Below, piece after piece: positions 1-10,539 of a stretch of DNA of 64,000 nucleotides. The notes beneath the pieces are model-generated. The model was not told where the DNA came from. It ran no database searches and worked only from the letters and a program-made list of their open reading frames with translations. Positions within the stretch are counted from its first letter, which is position 1. The number at the start of each line of letters is the position of its first letter. The DNA comes from Baylisascaris procyonis. Lineage: Eukaryota > Nematoda > Chromadorea > Rhabditida > Ascarididae. Location of the stretch: positions 5,603,001-5,667,000 of the forward strand of contig JAZARR010000171.1 in NCBI GenBank assembly GCA_037389465.1. The letters run 5' to 3'. A program made the translations under genes and the position numbers.

Positions 1-193
1 TAATGTTGCCTTTGGATATTGCCTTCAAATCCATATCCACTTCCCTATAATTTCAATAAAAAAATCGATAATTCAATATTACTGTAACCTGGAATTGAAT
101 TGTATGTTTTTATGCCGGAAATTATGCAGTATCAAGGTAAATATTTACCTTTGAGGGTTTTAGAAAATAAAATAAAGTAATTTTTTTGGTGAG

Positions 194-1307
194 GCTATAA
201 GGATTCGATCGACGAAGCGAATCAATATTTAATACTATTGAGGATAGCTGGAAAATTTGAAAGATGGATGCAAGCGAAAGACTCTTTAGATAAGAGCTTA
301 GTAACGTGAAAGTGAGTGCTCAACACCATAAATATGCTTCGTTTGAAAGGTCAAAGGTTAAACCTTGGGGAATGAGACAATTTTGGGTAACCGATTAATA
401 ATATTTTATAAATTTTTTAATGCGGATATTTTTTTTATTGAAGCGATTTTCACATTTAGTGATGTATTTGCACATTCAGCCAGCCCGCTTCTTTTGATGC
501 AAGTTAGACTCAAAATTTGTTCCTCAATTGTTGATCAATTTAGGAGTATATCTCAAGTTGAAAGAAAAATTTAAAATATTTTCTTAAAACCATAATTAAA
601 TATTTACGCAATCATCTTTGTTTTTATTTTTGCACAATTTTTCATTTAATAATATTGAAAATTTCGTTACAGTAGCTGCGAAAACATACCGTAATCTGTC
701 GAATAGAATGCGACAAATTATTGTTGAAAAAAATGGAAGATCATTTTTTTGGGTAGGAAAATCCTTTTGAATAGAAAGCTGTCTCATGAATGATGGAAAA
801 ATAGATTATAATAGCTTTCTATTGAACAAATATGGTGTTTTCAAAAAAAAATTTTTTTTTCTTCGACTTCGCTGTGAATTCAAATTCAGAAGTTTCAAAA
901 TTTTTCAAAATTTGAAAAAAAAATTAAAAACTGAAAGCTTCACGCTTAATTCATTCTAATAACAACCACAATTCCATATATTCATATCATCTCATTTCAT
1001 CACTCATTCACTCAAATCACCGATTTATTCCAATATTTGCATATAATCATTCCAATGTCTGCATATAATCATTCCAATATTTGCATATAACTATTTCAAC
1101 GAAAATTACTTTAATTTTAGGGAGGATCTTAAAGAGAGATGTGATCGTCTTCCGTATGTTCGATTCGTCGATGATGGGGACGATGAAGTATCAGCAGAAT
1201 CAATGAAGTTGAATCGACGGCAGCAAATGAACACCCTCATTGCAAAGTGCACTTATGCTAGCCGAAATATTTTCAAGTCGATTTTTACACGTCATTGCAG
1301 TACATAA
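194..1307 (+). CDS. Last two exons of an unidentified gene
   Basis: Two coding blocks join in phase. Exon 194-305 reads DSIDEANQYL...DSLDKSLVT and ends at a GTGAAA donor after two bases of a codon. Exon 1121-1307 starts after a TTAATTTTAG acceptor, supplies the missing third base, and runs 61 codons (EDLKERCDRLPYVRFVDDGD ... IFTRHCST) to a TAA. The peptide is charged, with an acidic DDGDDE patch and a basic C-terminus; no transmembrane segment or known domain is visible. The acceptor before 194 (GGTGAG) is weak, so that exon's left edge is uncertain. A good donor at 136/137 (CAAG/GTAAAT) suggests one more exon and a 57-bp intron at the left edge. An AATAAA lies at about 1643. I do not recognise the family. 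The 1121-1307 exon is the firmer of the two. Confidence 0.45.
1030..1091. repeat. 22-bp tandem repeat, about 2.7 copies
   Basis: A unit of the form CCAATATTTGCATATAATCATT starts at 1030, 1052 and 1074, with small changes in the second copy. It lies in the intron just before the 1121 exon. Confidence 0.8.
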
Positions 1308-4300
1308 ATTTTCTAATATTCTTTACGATTAATCGAAAGGTGTATATTCCCACCAGGTAACATTATATAGGAAACGGATTATTTTAATAATCCAAAGGGT
1401 AAAAAAAAAGAACTATTGGGCTAGAATATTGCTTTTCTTCTTTTCATTTCTCAAAAATTTTTCGATAAAAAATCGTAATATTCTCCCCTTCTCATTTTCC
1501 TTCTTGAAATTTTCTTTGAAAACAAAAAAATCATAGAAAATTTCCGCTTAAAATTTTCACTCTATTTATGCCTCTAATATTTACAATACTATAAAATCAT
1601 ATGATGTACTGCTATCAGTGGATCGAGTGATTATTGCTATGGAATAAATAAATGCAGGAACAACATAGAATTACAGGATATCAACACAAAAACGATGGGT
1701 TATCATACAACGGAAAAACGAATTTAGCCATTGATATGAGTTTACTTACAAGGAAATAACACCATTTCAATTAGGATCGCTGAAGAATTAAATCACTTTT
1801 TCATCACATAACTTTAGTCAGTCTTATAAACGATTATTGATAATTTATTATATTTTCATAAATTATATAAAATTTTGTTATAAAAAAATAAAAATTTTTC
1901 AGCAGTTTATGTGAAGATATTCTCAAATTTTTAGTTCGAAAGATTATACATTATATACATTTTTTTTTGGAAATTATTAGGCAACCTGAAAATGAGTAAT
2001 ATTTTTGCGATAAAAAATTTAAAATTTGAAGAAAATTTCAGTTTGAAATGGAACTTTTTTTTTTCGAATAACACTATTGTTTCTTCCAAATGTGGAAAAA
2101 ATTTTTTGGGGAAATTGTTTTTGAATGTTCAGCTCGCATTTCTACTCAAAATCTACCTTGATATAGCGAATAAATTTGGAATACAGATAGTAAAAATATC
2201 CTTAGTATCTACCGGTTCAATTTTTATAGTCTTTTGAATTTTTCCTTCATTGAGAAATGCATTGAATGTCATAGAATTTGGCACTCGGAAATTGAAAGAA
2301 TCTCACTCTGAGTAATGGGACACGAAAAACTTCACTCTTGAAAGCTCTTCTATTATATCGCAGCATTACTACCATAGCGTTGTTGAGATAGCCATCAAAC
2401 TCAGTCAGGCAGCGATTTCCGGATAAGGATTTGCCTGAAAGGGGTGTGATTTTAATTATTTACTTTCTTTATTCGAAAATGAAAATGACTTTTTGAAAAT
2501 TACATACATATGTACACAACTTCAAGGAACCGTTGGCTGCATCATTTTATCGTTTCATGAACTCATGAGTTTATCGTATTTTTCTACGCATCTGAAAGGA
2601 TCATGTACTTCAAAAAGCAACTGTCAATGACGTCATTGTTGAATGTTTAAGTCATCGGGATGCTGTCTTGTTTCACACAATTTCTTCGTGTTCGATTACA
2701 TTCTGGACACCGGATATCCAATTTTTTCATCATCAGTGGCAAAAATTCACTAAGCTAACGATGCCTGAGCGTCAGCAAAAATTTGTCACCTGTTCGAGGA
2801 GAGTGAAAGTCCAATCGATCAACAATAAAAGAATAGTAGAAAAAATTGCTTATCCAGTACTCCTAAAACCTTAAATTCTTCCTCATTATTGAAATGAGTT
2901 CAGCGTTAATTATCTATATATTGTCAGATTGTATGAACTTCAGTAGCCTTGCTTGAGTTTGAGTAAATTTAACGTTTACAAATGAGACTAAAATCTTTTA
3001 TAGGTGAGAAGAAAATTGAAACTAATCAAACTGTTGACTGATGAAATGATCTACATTAGAAAGATCTACATTTTATCGATTTTTTTCGAGGATTATATAA
3101 CAACAAAGGACTATAGAATTCAGTTAAATAAATTATTCTCCTCGAAAAGAATCACTAAAATTTAGAATGGCTTATTGATTACCTCCGATCATATCTGTAC
3201 CTGTAATTACCTGTAATCGGCATGTTTTTGTTAACCTACCATTGAAAAAGCGGTCAGCGACTCTCTGGGTAAAATCCGATAAGATCCTTGGGGGAGTGGG
3301 GTGGGTGCCGATCCAGGTGTACATCTATCGTTCATTTATGCATTATTCCAAGTGATACCCTGGCAGAATTTATGAGAAGCTTTTCTCACCTTTCCCGTAT
3401 TGAATTTATCCCTCCTTTTGGTTAAGATTTCTCGTCTACGAATAGCCGTACCTCAAATATATGACAGTCAAGCAGCTAGATTCCCAATGTGACTTTGAAT
3501 GCGTATTGACATTATACGTGCATTCATTCATACTCCGGCCTATTATAGAGTCAGACATTTCGTAGAAGTATGTTTACATGCGCCACTGAAAACTATCGCG
3601 AAATATTTGAAAAAGGCCATTTGGTCTTCTCTCATTTATCCATTTTTTGCTTCCCCCGTCCCCCCCCCCGCAGTGCTCCAAATTCTGAAACGTGTCCCCC
3701 TTTGCAGTACTTATTGGTACCAATGAACGTGTTGATAGAAGTAGATCTACTATTAAACACCGATCTTAAATTTTTGCCGGATATATCCTGCTGGATATAT
3801 CCCAATTCCCCGTCCAATCTCCTCTCTTAGACTTATAAATATGACCTTATAACTGGGATTTTGCTGCAATTGCAATCGGATGTTGTTTTCAAGTTGAGCG
3901 ATATCCAACTTAAATCCGCATCCGTCATTTCGTGGCTTTTATTTTTGCATATAGATATAGTTGATCATAAGCGCTATGGTGCCGATTACCTTCGATTACA
4001 AGCATTCACTTCAAAACTCATCTTTTTGGATGTTCATAATCCCTAACATTCATTCGTTGTTCGCTCATCTCATAGATTTCAATACTTGAAATGTGTTCGT
4101 TCTGGTTGACTTTTCCGTCTTTCTTTATTGAAATAAACGCTTCTCTTTTTTTCACGTAAAACGACGTTGGAGTGTAATTTAAATCCAGAAATTTTAAAAA
4201 CTGAAAAGTTTTTGATATGCTAAAATTTTGGAAAATTTTGGAAAATTTTCCACTTTATAAAATATTTTTTTTTACTAAAAAATATTTCTAAAAAATATTT

Positions 4301-5487
4301 TTATTCTTTTTTTTTCGACGAGAAAATATTCATATAAAGAAATACAACTTGTACCAATCTATTTTCTTTGATGATTCATTCGAAAGTAACTCCACAACGG
4401 CTCTTGTCCATCTCAAAGACCAACGGTAAATGTAGAAATCGGTAATCGATGAAGGTGTATTTAGAATGCTTGTCATCACGTTCCAAGCATCGCTCCCCCA
4501 AGTCGCCAACTTGGAGCCATTTTTTTCGGAGCTTTTGTATTACAACAAAGATCAAACAAACAACAGAACTTACTTTGTAAATAAAACGACCAATTCTTCG
4601 GTTTACTTTTAGAGTACTTTAGCGTCGTTAGCACTATTGAAAAACTGAATGAGGGAAGCCATTGAAAAAAATCCTATGTCATCAATAACCGATATGACAA
4701 TGTGCATATAAATAAACCTTCGAATGCCTCATATCGTCAGTTGACTTATTGCGATCGGTTGTGTTGCGTTTGAATTTCCTTCATTTTTTATTTCATTTAA
4801 CTAAATCATTTCATTTGCGTAAAAACTTTTATGAAATATTTCATTTTATTAACGAATATCTAACAGTGAAGTACTAGGTTTGAAATATTTCCCTGAGAAA
4901 TTATGTCACCACGATTAAAATATTCGCAAATTATCAATATACTTATCAATATTTCAACTTTGACGTTTTCTTTCCAGGGTTTAATTTTTTTAACAGATTT
5001 CCTTCAAAAAAAAATTTTTTTTTGAATGAGAAATCATGTAGTTTCTATAAAATTGAAGCTGAACATTAAGTCGGATATATGTAAAACATCGAAGTTATAG
5101 AATTTATCGGGTGCTTTATAATCTATTCAAAGAGCCGTTCTCATCAATGGCGGATCTTCATCTCTATTCATTTGAGTTCAAACTTTTATTTGCAGCTTAT
5201 AATAATTATTAACAGCCTAAATTTCCATCTAAAAACAGTGAAAGCTATCTAGAAAATTATTGACAGCTTTATTTAAATTTCAATAAGATGCTTATATATA
5301 TAATTTTGAGATATTTAGTAATGATATTTTAATGTGTGTATTATAGTTAATATAGAATTATTGAAGAGATATCATTAGCTTTGAGTATATGAATATCAAT
5401 ACTAAGGAGTTTTTTAAACGGAAATTTGAAATATTGGAACTTCCTGAAATAAATTCTAAAAAGAAACGATTTCAGTTGTGATCGATT
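1308..5487. other. Intergenic AT-rich stretch
   Basis: I see no supportable gene. Short open frames near 2.0, 2.7, 3.5 and 3.9 kb lack splice context and have overlapping open frames on other strands or phases. The stretch holds a 14-bp palindrome around TGACGTCA at 2625-2638 and a C-rich run near 3656-3671. Confidence 0.6.
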
Positions 5488-7053
5488 ATGAAGTATGTTC
5501 TTACGCTTACTTTATTTATCACACTATCATCAGCGTTATTTGAAATCGATGAACTCAAAAAGATGGTGACAAATCCAGCCGATTTAGCAGCATTAAAAAT
5601 ACTCGACGATGATGAGTATAGTCCAAGATGGCAAATTCAACAACAAATCAATGAAATTGTCGCTAAACAACCACAAACCGTTCAAGTATAATTTTTATTT
5701 AAAATATTTTTTTTAGATGAATAATTAAAATATATAAATAGTTTTTTAAGTGAAATAAATCAAAGATATATACAGATGTAATTAATTGTGCTATCAAAAT
5801 CAATTTCATGTAAATTTTTATTAAATATAGAGGGAATTTTAATAGTGTAGAAAAATACTTTTGAGTTGTGAATACCTCAATAAGGTGGCGCTTTCAGCAT
5901 ATATCGAGGGGATTGCTTAGCTGTTATTCTTATAGAGAAATGAGAGTCAAATTTGGATTAAGTTGATATAGGATAATGCTGATTTAATGCTAATTGTTAT
6001 GTTTCTTCTAGAATACCTATAATATGCTTCTTCAAAACAAAAATGCAAAGAAACAAGCCAAATTGCAAAGGCGTTTGCAATGGTTGAAGATGAGAGGTTC
6101 GTCTATTTTGCTTTATTTGGGATTTTTCTTTCTAAATTTTTTCTTTTGAAAGCGGTCATTGTGAGTGGCGACTCTGAAATGACCAGTGGTCAAGTGGCTA
6201 AAATGAAATGAATCAATATTTCGTTATTTTTCTTAATTTTTTTTAGTGTAAATAAAAGTTTTATAAAGAAAGGAATATAAAAATTTTATGATACTATCGC
6301 CTCATTATTTTTGCCGTATATAATTAGGTGAAAGATTTTAATTTTTATTGCTCACTTATAGGATCATGTTTGGTTGTGGAATATCAGTATCGTTTTTTTT
6401 TTAATCAGGGCAGTAGCATTCACAGCCCCTTCCCTCTCTTTTCCACCCCTCCCCTCATTGAATGAAAAAGATGACCTATAACTGCATGAGTGAAGTTCGT
6501 CATCTCAGTGCTTATGACTGCAAACCAGTATAGATCAGTGCTTTCGATATGGGATGTGTTGGTTGACTATCATTTAAATATAGATATTCCAAAATTCCGA
6601 TTGTACAGTACTGTGATCGGTAAAGTGCCGCTTAACGGAAATTACATTTACTCAAAATGCAATACCACCTTTGCATCATTGCCACAAACCAATGCAATTG
6701 GATTTTATGGATTACTATAGATTATTAGGTATTAGGCCACTAGGCTATTATCTCCTAGGCCATAAAAAGGCATCAAACGCTGCACATTTGCAACTGGAAG
6801 ATGCCCCAATTATAATTCCTAACGAGTGAAAATCGCTCATTTTGTGACTCTCATTAAGTAAAGATAAGGTTTTATTCAATTTTTTTTTTTAAATTATATT
6901 TTAGGTGCATCATCAGCTGTACTCGATGCTAAACAAAAATTATACGATATCGACAACGATCTTTCACTTTCGGAGAAACAAGCTGATCAACAAAAGGCAC
7001 AAGTGAAATTAAGCCTTAGTGCCGCTGATTTTATGATGTTTAATAGTGATTGA
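5488..7053 (+). CDS. Small secreted helical protein, three exons, 143 aa
   Basis: Exons 5488-5685, 6012-6096 and 6905-7053 join in phase (0, then 1) to give 143 residues and a TGA stop. A TTTCAG acceptor-like site ends 12 bases before the ATG, as expected for spliced-leader trans-splicing. Residues 1-17 (MKYVLTLTLFITLSSAL) form a classic signal peptide. The mature part has no cysteines and is rich in Gln, Lys, Ala and Leu, with likely helices around the NKNAKKQAKLQRRLQWLKMR stretch and the QADQQKAQVKLSLSAADF stretch near the C-terminus. An AATAAA lies at 7218-7223. The design resembles small nematode secreted antigens (for example the SXP/RAL-2, DUF148 group), but I see no diagnostic motif, so no family is assigned. 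It stands alone, with repeats on both sides. Confidence 0.8.
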
Positions 7054-7217
7054 TCGCTCTGATCACTGATCAATCAATATTTAACACTCTATGGCGCGAA
7101 TATTCGATAAATGTGTATTCGTAAATATTTTCGATCTACGTTTCTTTATGTGAATGAGCAATTCTCAACCATTTATAGTCGGAATGGGATATTTAACGAT
7201 CGAATTGTTAACTACCT

Positions 7218-7223
7218 AATAAA
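7218..7223 (+). other. Candidate polyadenylation signal
   Basis: AATAAA lies 165 bases after the stop of the small secreted protein gene. It is inferred from motif and position only. Confidence 0.5.
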
Positions 7224-7349
7224 ACCGTGGGAGGGAAATCCAAAAAGGAGGGAACACTGAGGGCGATATTGCGTTACACATCACACATCATATTGCATAT
7301 TGCATCGTTAGATATCTTCCGACTAAGTGCGATCAATCTTTTGCATCAT

Positions 7350-7505
7350 TTGCAATAAGTGCAACATGTGCAACAAGTGCAACATGTGCAACATGTGCAA
7401 CATGTGCAACGACAAATGCAACAAGTGCAACATGTGCAACATGTGCAACATGTGCAACAACAAATGCAACAAGTGCAAAATGTGCAACAACAAGTGCAAG
7501 AAAAT
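7350..7505. repeat. 9-bp minisatellite (TGCAACATG/TGCAACAAG)
   Basis: About 17 nine-base units alternate between TGCAACATG and TGCAACAAG, with a few insertions such as ACAAA. Because the unit is a multiple of three and lacks stops, several frames on both strands stay open (Cys-Asn-Lys/Met repeats and others). These are repeat artefacts, not genes. Confidence 0.9.
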
Positions 7506-8751
7506 TTTATATGCGACGAACTTGATGCTCAACGAGGTAATCAATGCACTACACTCAGGGAGAAGAGAAGAGGGGAGGGGAAAGGGTGGAATCTCTAATG
7601 GAACAGATCCTTAAATACAATTGAGGACCCTGTTGTTATCCGTAATTAATCTTACTCAATAACATCGACGACTATCGGAGGGCATTTAAATAATTTGGTT
7701 TTTTCATTCAAGTCGATTTTTGACAATGATTGGTGTTCTGCTTTTATTCTTTTCAATTTTGAAAATTTTCAGTGTTACACATGAATTAAACAGGTATACT
7801 ATAAATGTTATAGATGATTTTTTTGGTGTGTGAGTGATGAAAAATAAATGAAAATCTTTTATTATATGAATAGAAGACATCAATTTGTGTGATTTGATTC
7901 ATTAAAATAAAATTTAAAAAAAATACGCCGAGTAATAAATTAAAAATATATCATTCGACGTGTTTATATCAAAATATATATCAAAATATATCATTCATGC
8001 TCATTATAAGAAGAACAATAAAAGAACAAAAAGAAATATGCTACATTTTTTGGTTATCATATCAGTTGAATTAATACAGAGCATAGCAAAGCATTTCTCC
8101 ATCGATCTACGAGTCATATGACCAATTGATTATTGATTTCACATTGAAAAACGATAGTAAAGTTCAATGATCTTTGATCAAATGGAGGTGTGTTGTTTCA
8201 TCTAGAGCTGTTTCACAATTTCTTGTTGTAATTTACGCACATGGCGTTATTGGCACAATGTTTATCGGTTCGTTTCCTCGCATTGGTGCTGTTTTCATAT
8301 CTATTCAACGCAAATTTTCGCTTAAGATATTAGACGGATGTTCTTTTTAAAGTTTTTTCTTTTATAAATGCTGAAGTTTCTTTGCTGATTTTTTCTTTGA
8401 AAATTTTTTTGGTGGAATTTTTTCTCACATATTCAAGAATTTGAAATCATTGCTATATTCGATTAATCTGAAGCTGTTCAATTCGATCACTCGATTAATT
8501 TCCAGTGTTTTTTCGTCTAAGTTCGATTCAATTTCTTTAGAGATTTGAATAATTTTCGAGTACCTCGAATATTGTTCAGGCTCGAATACGAGGTTTTGAA
8601 GATACGTTAAGATAACTGGAAAATTAATTGTTGAAAACATGCTGGAGCATTTATTTTACAAGTGCTTTCACCTATAAAGCCAGAATCATAGCAGGTAGCA
8701 TTCAGAATTGTATAATCTCTAAATTCTTTACAATTATTTATTTGTAGATTT

Positions 8752-8755
<4 letters not shown>

Positions 8756-8834
<79 letters not shown>
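8756..8834. repeat. (AT)n microsatellite, two blocks
   Basis: Alternating AT from 8756 to about 8797 and again from about 8803 to 8834, separated by GTG. Confidence 0.95.
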
Positions 8835-8837
<3 letters not shown>

Positions 8838-9724
8838 AAAAAATTATTTATTAATGCTGCAACGAGATGATACAAACCAATTGTATTTTGATAAAAAGTG
8901 CATTGTTATGCGCAGACATTTACGCACAGATTGTTTTGCTTCGTTCTGCCATTACTTTACAGCATTGTGGCATTGAATACTTATCGATCCAACCTTACTG
9001 AATGGTCTGTTGTCATTCGAGAGGCTTCATTTCTTCCTCGAGAAACACAACGAGAAGATGTTTTACCTATCTAATAGTTTTACCTGTCCAGTTGAAATTT
9101 CACCTTTCTGCTATACTTTTACTTAACATTTTTAAAATTATTTTCAAATTCTCACTTAAATTTTATCGGTACTGTTGTTAGCACGAGTGAAAATATTGAT
9201 GAACTCAATTGTTATTGAAAATTTTTGAAAAATTTTCACAAAATTTGCATATAATCAATGTATTACTAAGAAGTACTTATTTGAAGCATAAAAAATGCTT
9301 AACGCTGAGATTGTTTTTTTTTATCAATTACTATCACTAAACTACAACTTTGTATAAGTTCCATGTTTTATAGTTTATAGTTGTTTGACAATTATGCAGA
9401 TTTAACTTATGCAAATGAAGCTAAATTCGTTGTTCACTATTGCATTCGATTTCGTTGATTATGCACCAGTGCAGCTAGCTATTTATTACTTCCCTTATAA
9501 TCGCTTTATTCATTAAAAATAAATTTTTTTTTTGTACTATGAATAAAGTCAATATATACTTCATTGTCAAGATATGCTGTTTTTATTTAATTTCTTTTAG
9601 CACTGTTTGCACTAATCGACAATGTTGAGTTCACGTTTCGCATCTGCTCATGTTAGTTTCTTCTTGAATTTTTTAATCTTATTTCTTAAGTTATTTTTTT
9701 TTTTCATATTCATAAATTACTCCT

Positions 9725-9803
9725 GTTTTACTTATTTGTTTATTTATTTGTTTATTTATTTATTTATTTACTTATTTATTTATTTATTTACTTATTTATT
9801 TCA
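9725..9803. repeat. (TTTA/TTTG/CTTA)n tetranucleotide repeat
   Basis: Tandem four-base TTTA units with scattered TTTG and CTTA variants. The open frame reading Tyr-Leu-Phe repeats here is low-complexity. Confidence 0.9.
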
Positions 9804-9930
9804 GTAAACAGAGCATTCATTACGAATACTATCCTTTCATATCGCTTCCACCTGCTCTGTCCCAATGGCTGTATGGTCCACTTGGTTCTTGTGGTCTTTA
9901 GGTCGGCCTCTCCTTCTTGCAGGTCGGTCG

Positions 9931-9990
9931 TATGAAGGTTAGGGCTTAGGCTCGTCCCCTGGCCGTCGGATGCTGACGAGTCGATTCACC
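9931..9990. repeat. GC-rich dispersed repeat, copy 1
   Basis: This 60-base core, inside a GC-rich patch of about 9840-10015 that stands out from its AT-rich surroundings, aligns without gaps to 62461-62520: about 39 of 60 identical by hand count, with 17 of 21 differences being transitions. It starts TGTGAAGG/TATGAAGG followed by TTAGGGC. No terminal repeats or coding capacity were found, so its class is unknown. Confidence 0.55.
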
Positions 9991-10208
9991 GTCGTTCCTC
10001 CTATGAATTCACTCTTGATCAAATATAAAAAATTCAATAATTTGATGAATGAATAAACATGAATTGTATTGGATCGGTTGATCATCACTTAAAAAATAAT
10101 AAGATTTATATTGCTCTTAAAAATTCTTAACTGTTATCGCAAATTGTTAAATTACTCTTAAATTATTTCAGAATTATTAAATTGTTAAAAATTAGAAGAT
10201 TACGACTC

Positions 10209-10360
10209 TAGCAGGACGTTAGGATCCTGTTATCTTGAAGCAAGAACGTTAGAATCCTGTTATCCTGGAGCAGGACATTAGGGACCTTTTGTCCTGATGC
10301 AGGACATTAGGATCCTGTTATCCTGAAGATGGTGTCCTGCTATCCTGGAGCAGGATATCA
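10209..10360. repeat. Degenerate minisatellite, about 30-bp unit
   Basis: Units built on GTTAGGATCCTGTTATCCTG followed by a GCAGGAC-type linker recur about five times with variation. The unit contains AGGATCCT and complementary AGGAT/ATCCT pairs, so copies could fold back. It ends about 180 bases upstream of the dehydrogenase start. Confidence 0.75.
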
Positions 10361-10539
10361 AGACATCAGCTGGACAGACGAAAGAGATAAATCCGCTCCG
10401 TTGTTGTGAAGATTTTTACGGGATAAAGATCAACGCTAATTGTTACTGTCGAAATCGAAAAACTGGTTTCATTACCATCAACACCTTATTTCATTGTTTG
10501 CATCTTTTTATTTTATTTATTAAGAAGTTATTTATTTAG

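Larger units (their letters stand above)
7054..10539. other. Intergenic region between the secreted protein and the dehydrogenase
   Basis: No gene is supportable here. It contains the 9-bp minisatellite, two AT microsatellite blocks, a TTTA/TTTG repeat, a GC-rich dispersed repeat copy and a roughly 30-bp minisatellite. A minus-strand open frame at 8425-8640 has no splice context. Confidence 0.6.

Noticed and set aside
7323..7614. Open frames encoding Cys-Asn-Lys/Met, Gln-His-Val or Leu-His repeats
   Set aside because: All arise from the 9-bp minisatellite in different frames and strands.
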